From positions 1 through 10,844 of the forward strand of contig JAESTG010000101.1 in assembly GCA_016763715.1 (NCBI GenBank): a stretch of DNA of 10,844 bases. The letters run 5' to 3'. The translations under genes were made by a program, and so were the position numbers. This DNA is from Flavobacteriaceae bacterium (GTDB lineage: Bacteria; Bacteroidota; Bacteroidia; Flavobacteriales; Flavobacteriaceae). Under the pieces are notes generated by a model. That model saw nothing but the letters and a program-made list of their open reading frames with translations. It was not told the DNA's origin and did not search any database. Shown piece by piece: positions 6,919 through 10,844 of the stretch. How positions within the stretch are numbered: position 1 is the first letter of the stretch; each line of letters opens with the position of its first letter.

Positions 6919-7722
6919 ATGGGGCTTTTTAAGGAAAATCCTTTTGGACATATACTTTTTTTGAAGCGTTGGCTTATTCGAATTTTAGGTGCGTTAACAC
7001 ATCGCCGCTTTAAAGGATTTAACCAGCTTCAAATAGAAGGGAGTGAGGTTATCAAATCACTTCCAGATACCAATGTTCTGTTTGTATCAAATCATCAAAC
7101 CTATTTTGCAGACGTAGTGGCAATGTTTCATGTGTTTAATGCTAGTCTTAGTGGAAGAGGGGATAGCATAAAAAATATAGGATATCTCTGGAACCCAAAA
7201 CTCAATCTTTATTTTGTAGCTGCGAAAGAGACCATGCAATCTGGGTTATTGCCCAAAATTTTGGCGTATGCTGGATCGGTGAGTATTGAACGGACTTGGC
7301 GATCGGAAGGGCAGAATGTCAACCGACAAGTGAAAATGAGTGATGTTAGTAGTATTTCTACAGCCTTAAAAGATGGTTGGGTGATTACTTTTCCACAGGG
7401 AACTACAAAACCATGGAAGCCCATTCGACGAGGGACCGCACACATTATCAAAAAGAATAGACCCTTAGTAGTGCCTATTGTAATTGATGGCTTTAGACGT
7501 TCCTTTGATAAAAGAGGAATACGCATCAAAAAAAGAGGGATTCTTCAATCTATGGAAATCAAAAAACCACTGGATATTGATTATGATAATGATACAGTAG
7601 AAGAAATAGTAAGAAAATTAGAGTTTGCTATTGAACAACATCCGTCTTTTTTAAAAGTAATTCCGCAAAAGGATATTCAAAAAGAAGAAGAATTGCACCA
7701 ACAAAGAAAGTGGCGGTATTAG
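6919..7722 (+). CDS. PlsC/LPLAT-family acyltransferase with altered catalytic motifs
   Basis: This 267-aa protein has the layout of 1-acyl-glycerol-3-phosphate acyltransferase-like enzymes, which move an acyl chain to a lysophospholipid or related acceptor at the inner membrane. Motif I is in SNHQTYFADV (57-66), with His59 and Asp65. The spacing is H-X5-D, while the family norm is H-X4-D. Motif II is GSVSIER (119-125). Motif III is FPQGTT (158-163), where most members have FPEGTR. The VVPIVIDGF block (184-192) is motif IV. A weakly hydrophobic N-terminal segment (about 10-25) may attach it to the membrane; the C-terminus is strongly charged. The altered residues suggest a divergent subgroup with an unusual acceptor, or reduced activity (inference). 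It has its own upstream region, and its stop is 174 bp before the OafA-like gene. Confidence 0.88.
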   Translation: MGLFKENPFGHILFLKRWLIRILGALTHRRFKGFNQLQIEGSEVIKSLPDTNVLFVSNHQTYFADVVAMFHVFNASLSGRGDSIKNIGYLWNPKLNLYFVAAKETMQSGLLPKILAYAGSVSIERTWRSEGQNVNRQVKMSDVSSISTALKDGWVITFPQGTTKPWKPIRRGTAHIIKKNRPLVVPIVIDGFRRSFDKRGIRIKKRGILQSMEIKKPLDIDYDNDTVEEIVRKLEFAIEQHPSFLKVIPQKDIQKEEELHQQRKWRY

Positions 7723-7748
7723 GGTATGATGCCTAATGTTAATATACT

Positions 7749-7797
7749 CTACAATAGGATTTATCAAAAAAATTTTGTTTAATCTTTTTGATTGTAG
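7749..7797 (+). terminator. Possible weak AT-rich terminator hairpin after the PlsC-like gene
   Basis: An inner stem ATCAAAAA (7763-7770) pairs with TTTTTGAT (7785-7792), and outer bases CTACA (7749-7753) pair with TGTAG (7793-7797) across a one-sided bulge. A T-rich stretch follows at about 7799-7812. The stem has almost no G-C pairs, so it may be ineffective. A second small stem (ATTAGG / CCTAAT, 7718-7723 / 7732-7737) sits on the stop codon itself. Confidence 0.25.
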
Positions 7798-7896
7798 TCA
7801 TTTCTTTTTTGTTCCTTGAAATCCCATGTTTATTCTACATGAAGTGTTGAGTGCTTTCCATTAAAGTAGTATCTTCAATCACTGTGTAAACTACAT

Positions 7897-9843
7897 ATGC
7901 TTAAACTTTTCTCGCTGAATATTGTCAAAGAATATCGTCCAGAACTGAATGGGTTAAGAGCTTTGGCGGTAATCTTGGTTTTGCTTTTCCATTTAGACTT
8001 TCCTTGGATGAAAGGTGGGTTTTTAGGCGTGGATGTTTTCCTTGTAATTTCTGGCTATTTTATTAGTAAAAACATTCTGTATGGACTGCATAACGGGAGC
8101 TTTTCTTTTACAGGTTTTTATACCAAACGTCTTAGACGACTTTTTCCCGCTCTTATTTTCACCCTTATCGTTGTTATCGTTGCTGGTTATTTTTTACTAA
8201 CTCCGTCAAACTATGAACGACTTGGGAGGTCGACTATTTTTTCATCTTTTTCATTATCCAATTTCTTTTTTTGGAGCGAGTCGGGTTATTTTAATACAGA
8301 TGCTTCAACGAAACCATTGTTACACATGTGGTCTCTTTCTTTGGAAGAGCAATTCTACTTGTTCTGGCCATTGTTACTAGTAACTCTTCATAAATTTCTG
8401 AAAAGGTTTTTGTTTGTTTTCATTGTAATTCTAGTTCTTGGTTCCTTACTTTTATGTGAGCTTCACTTTACAACCAATCCTAATGCTACCTTCTTTCTCA
8501 TTCCGTTTAGAATGTTTGAATTTTTGTTAGGAGCGTGTTGTATTTGGTTGGAAAGATTCTTTATAAAAAAACCTAACTATTTATTAGAAATAATATTTGG
8601 ACTTGGGTTGGCACTTATTGTTTATAGTGCGGTTGAATTTGATAATCTAACGAGAATGCCTGGGCTAGTATCACTAATACCATGTTTTGGTGCTATGCTA
8701 ATAGTTATGGGTGGAAAAGCACCAATGCTTAGTTGGGTGCTTAAAAACAGGACTGTTGAGCTTATTGGAAAGGCTTCATATTCCATTTATTTGATTCATT
8801 GGCCATTGATTGTGTATTACAAATATTGGACTTTACTCGAATTAACTTTGGTTCATCAGATTTCACTTGGACTTATTTCATTTGTACTAGGTCTTTTTAT
8901 GTGGTATTTTATTGAAAATTCCTTTAGATATAGGCGGATGAAGAAGATAAAAGTAGATCCAATATGGTATGTTATACCAACCTTAATTTTAGTTGTTTCC
9001 ATAATTTCGGGAGTAGTATGGAAAAGCGAAGGTATCCCATCACGATATACAGATGAACTATACATGCCAAAGGCGGAAATCCTTGCAAATAGGAAAATGT
9101 ATTTTGCCGAATACAAGGAAAAGGGAGCTCTATTAGATGGAAAGCCCAATAAGGGGCATGTTATGGTTATGGGAAATTCTCATTCCATCGATTTAATTTT
9201 TGCTTTAAGACAGAATGGATTTGAGGCTAAGATAACGGCCTTGAAGACCCAAGGTAAATGCTATAATTTTGGAGAGTCCTTTGTAGAAAATGCGGAACAA
9301 CTATGTACAGATCTTAAAGAACAAAATTTAAGAGACATGAATTGGAAAAAAGTGGATGCAATTTACTTACATGACAATTGGCGCCGATGGGATTTGCTAG
9401 GGTTTAGGAGAATAGTTAAGAGAATAAGAGCTACTTCTAATGCTCCAATTTTTGTTTTTGGACCGAAACTAACTTATAAAACCGATATTCCTGAAATAGT
9501 GAGATTAGCAAAGTCAATGGTTCCAGAAACTATAAACTGTAAAGCTATAGAGTTTGCGTCCACAGAATATAAAGGAAAGATTAATGATTACTTAAAAGAA
9601 GAATTTAATGTCGGTTTTTATAATAAAATTGGAGTGTATTTTATTAATATTTTTGAGATTCAAGGAGGGGCGAATTATGACTCATTTGAAATAATCTCAA
9701 AAAAGAATCTTAAATTTTTATATTTTGATAAATCACATTTTACACAACAAGGGTCTAAAGAATTTGGTGTTAAACTAAAGAAGAGACATCCCTATTTATT
9801 TGACATTGATATGCTTAAAGAGAGCGAAATGTTTTCCTTTTAA
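7897..9843 (+). CDS. OafA-like acyltransferase 3 with C-terminal SGNH domain
   Basis: This 648-aa protein is a membrane O-acyltransferase of the OafA/YrhL type. The acyltransferase 3 domain (about residues 10-360) opens with YRPELNGLRALAVILVLLFH, containing the conserved His32. GGFLGVDVFLVISGYFISK, TKRLRRLFPALIF and MWSLSLEEQFYLFWP follow, with about ten membrane helices. A further helix at about 365-380 leads to an extracytoplasmic SGNH/GDSL-type domain: VMGNSHS holds the nucleophile Ser428 (usual form GDSH, here GNSH), and FDKSHFTQQG holds Asp611 and His614. Such proteins pass acetyl or similar groups across the membrane to O-antigen, capsule or other surface glycans. Length is typical for the two-domain form. 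The stop at 9841-9843 overlaps the stop of the convergent gene, leaving no room for a terminator between them. The substrate cannot be read from sequence. Confidence 0.93.
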   Translation: MLKLFSLNIVKEYRPELNGLRALAVILVLLFHLDFPWMKGGFLGVDVFLVISGYFISKNILYGLHNGSFSFTGFYTKRLRRLFPALIFTLIVVIVAGYFLLTPSNYERLGRSTIFSSFSLSNFFFWSESGYFNTDASTKPLLHMWSLSLEEQFYLFWPLLLVTLHKFLKRFLFVFIVILVLGSLLLCELHFTTNPNATFFLIPFRMFEFLLGACCIWLERFFIKKPNYLLEIIFGLGLALIVYSAVEFDNLTRMPGLVSLIPCFGAMLIVMGGKAPMLSWVLKNRTVELIGKASYSIYLIHWPLIVYYKYWTLLELTLVHQISLGLISFVLGLFMWYFIENSFRYRRMKKIKVDPIWYVIPTLILVVSIISGVVWKSEGIPSRYTDELYMPKAEILANRKMYFAEYKEKGALLDGKPNKGHVMVMGNSHSIDLIFALRQNGFEAKITALKTQGKCYNFGESFVENAEQLCTDLKEQNLRDMNWKKVDAIYLHDNWRRWDLLGFRRIVKRIRATSNAPIFVFGPKLTYKTDIPEIVRLAKSMVPETINCKAIEFASTEYKGKINDYLKEEFNVGFYNKIGVYFINIFEIQGGANYDSFEIISKKNLKFLYFDKSHFTQQGSKEFGVKLKKRHPYLFDIDMLKESEMFSF

Positions 9844-10484
9844 ACCTCAATCTTCTTCAATTCTTTATAATTTCGTTTTAATCGCCGCAATAGTAGGCCA
9901 TAAAGCAGGAAGTAAAAGAGCATTAAAATCCCAATAATCATGATGCCTGCAATAAAATTATAAATGAAGAATTTATTGACAACAGCCTCAGCTGGTATAG
10001 CTCCATATATATCTTGATTCTTAAGAAGCTCCATCAATTTTTCTTGATGCGAATAGTAGTATAAGTTAGTACCTACCAATAGAGCTATTGCCATCCCAAT
10101 ATTGTAGTACACAAAATAGTGAACAGCCTTTCGTGTTTTAAGTATGTTTTCTATCAAAATTTTGATAGAATTGGTTACTTGTATTTTCTTGTAGTTGCGA
10201 TAAAACAAATAGATAAAAAAAGCAACTACGGCGTAATTAATAATATTCATCCATTTAAAGATACTTTTAAGGCCCAACTCTTCGTAAAATTCATTGCTAG
10301 ATTCTGGGATGACCAAGGAGAGTAGTATCCAAAATAATATTTCACATAGACTTATAACCACAATCCATTTCAGAATGGAAGAGGATTTTTTCAATAACAT
10401 TGGATAAATGTCCTTGTATGTCAATTTAGGGAACTCCTGATCCCTAGTTTGCCATTCTTTTTTTAATGCTTCTAGTTGATCCAT
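9840..10484 (-). CDS. Four-TM membrane protein, probable partner/anti-sigma of the adjacent ECF sigma factor
   Basis: This 214-aa protein begins with a soluble segment (MDQLEALKKEWQTRDQEFPK, then LTYKDIYPMLLKKSSSILKW) and has four membrane helices at about 37-59, 79-96, 122-144 and 171-198. A basic C-terminus follows (LLRRLKRNYKELKKIEV). Its ATG lies 3 bp after the sigma-factor stop, so the two are translated from one message. Bacteroidota genomes often place a small multi-TM protein of this kind directly after a short ECF sigma gene. By position it is likely a membrane sensor or anti-sigma, with the cytoplasmic N-terminal segment as the possible sigma contact (inference). I see no zinc-binding anti-sigma motif (HxxxCxxC). 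The gene contains a perfect 22-bp palindrome, listed separately. Its last four bases overlap the end of the convergent acyltransferase gene. Confidence 0.85.
   Translation of the reverse strand: MDQLEALKKEWQTRDQEFPKLTYKDIYPMLLKKSSSILKWIVVISLCEILFWILLSLVIPESSNEFYEELGLKSIFKWMNIINYAVVAFFIYLFYRNYKKIQVTNSIKILIENILKTRKAVHYFVYYNIGMAIALLVGTNLYYYSHQEKLMELLKNQDIYGAIPAEAVVNKFFIYNFIAGIMIIGILMLFYFLLYGLLLRRLKRNYKELKKIEV
10149..10170. repeat. Perfect 22-bp palindrome within the four-TM gene
   Basis: The half-site TTCTATCAAAA (10149-10159) is followed immediately by its exact reverse complement TTTTGATAGAA (10160-10170). It lies inside the coding sequence and encodes about residues 106-112 (SIKILIE) of the four-TM protein. 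It could be a dimeric-regulator operator, a cruciform-prone site, or chance in AT-rich DNA. Confidence 0.9.
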
Positions 10485-10487
10485 AAC

Positions 10488-10844
10488 TTATGGGTTCAAA
10501 ACGGTTCTTAATTTTTCTTTTATTCTATTCATCTTTACACGTGCATTTACTTCTGTAATACCAAGTGTAGATGATATTTCTCTGTAATTTTTATTTTCCA
10601 AATAAAGGAATACTAGAGCTTTATCTATATCTCCCAAAGTTTTTACCGCATCATACATGAGCTTCAATTGGTCTTCAATGGTACTATCATATTCTTCCGA
10701 AGAAATTTTAAAACTTACTCCTTCAAAATCCTGAGTTTTTACTTTACGCTTACTCTTGCGATATAATGTGATGGCAGTATTAAGTGCTACACGATACATC
10801 CAAGTACTAAACTTAGAATCACCTCTAAATTTTGGGTAAGCTCT
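10488..10844 (-). CDS. ECF-family sigma-70 factor (5' end outside window)
   Basis: About 118 C-terminal codons are present; the frame stays open to the right edge, where upstream codons read RAYPKFRGDSKFSTW. The ATG at 10799 is therefore internal and not the start. The FRGDSKFSTWMYRVALNTAI block is the end of sigma region 2 (2.3-2.4), which melts and recognises the -10 element. After an acidic linker, region 4 contains ALVFLYLENKNYREISSTLG and ITEVNARVKMNRIKEKLR, the helix-turn-helix that contacts the -35 element. No extra C-terminal domain follows, so this is a minimal ECF sigma. The four-TM protein follows after 3 bp and is the probable controller of its activity. Its targets are unknown; nothing in the sequence ties it to the eCIS operon. 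Confidence 0.93.
   Translation of the reverse strand, partial: RAYPKFRGDSKFSTWMYRVALNTAITLYRKSKRKVKTQDFEGVSFKISSEEYDSTIEDQLKLMYDAVKTLGDIDKALVFLYLENKNYREISSTLGITEVNARVKMNRIKEKLRTVLNP

Noticed and set aside
1..10844. CRISPR arrays, tRNA or rRNA genes, insertion sequences
   Set aside because: No regularly spaced direct repeats, cloverleaf-like segments, rRNA stretches, transposase reading frames or IS-type terminal repeats were seen on reading both strands.

Overview
The window looks like Bacteroidota DNA, probably a marine or environmental flavobacterial or cytophagal relative. The sequence is AT-rich. Start codons lack clear Shine-Dalgarno sequences and are instead preceded by A/T-rich leaders. 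A TAnnTTTG-type promoter box is visible. The gene families also fit: a Bacteroidota-type contractile injection system, and an ECF sigma factor paired with a small multi-TM protein. This is inferred from the reading; no database search was possible.

Region 1 (bases 1-6392, minus strand) is the 5' part of a compact operon for an extracellular contractile injection system (eCIS; AFP/PVC/AlgoCIS type, a headless phage-tail-like particle). In transcription order it encodes: a secreted GH18-fold glycosidase with three C-terminal membrane helices; a 107-aa two-helix membrane protein overlapping it by ATGA; a DUF4255 (Pvc16_N, Afp16-like) tail terminator/cap protein; an unrecognised 343-357 aa protein; a contractile sheath with a roughly 110-residue alanine/acid-rich insertion; a gp19-fold inner-tube protein; and a second gp19-fold tube protein cut by the left edge. 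Baseplate, spike, tape measure, ATPase and cargo genes would be expected to the left, outside the window. The most interesting part is the pair of envelope genes placed ahead of the structural genes. A membrane-tethered GH18 enzyme and a holin-sized membrane protein could form an anchoring, peptidoglycan-opening or release module for the particle.

Region 2 (6393-6918) is a 526-bp divergent intergenic region with no convincing gene. It holds a perfect 15-bp inverted repeat (6675-6689 / 6715-6729) with a 25-nt spacer, and a plausible Bacteroidota promoter for the rightward gene.

Region 3 (6919-9843, plus strand) carries two acyltransferases. One is a PlsC/LPLAT-family protein with altered motif residues. 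The other is an OafA-like polytopic acyltransferase 3 protein with a C-terminal SGNH esterase domain, probably acting on surface glycans.

Region 4 (9840-10844, minus strand) is a regulatory pair: an ECF sigma-70 factor cut by the right edge, followed 3 bp later by a four-TM protein that is probably its membrane partner or anti-sigma. The four-TM gene converges on the OafA-like gene with overlapping stop codons and contains a perfect 22-bp palindrome.
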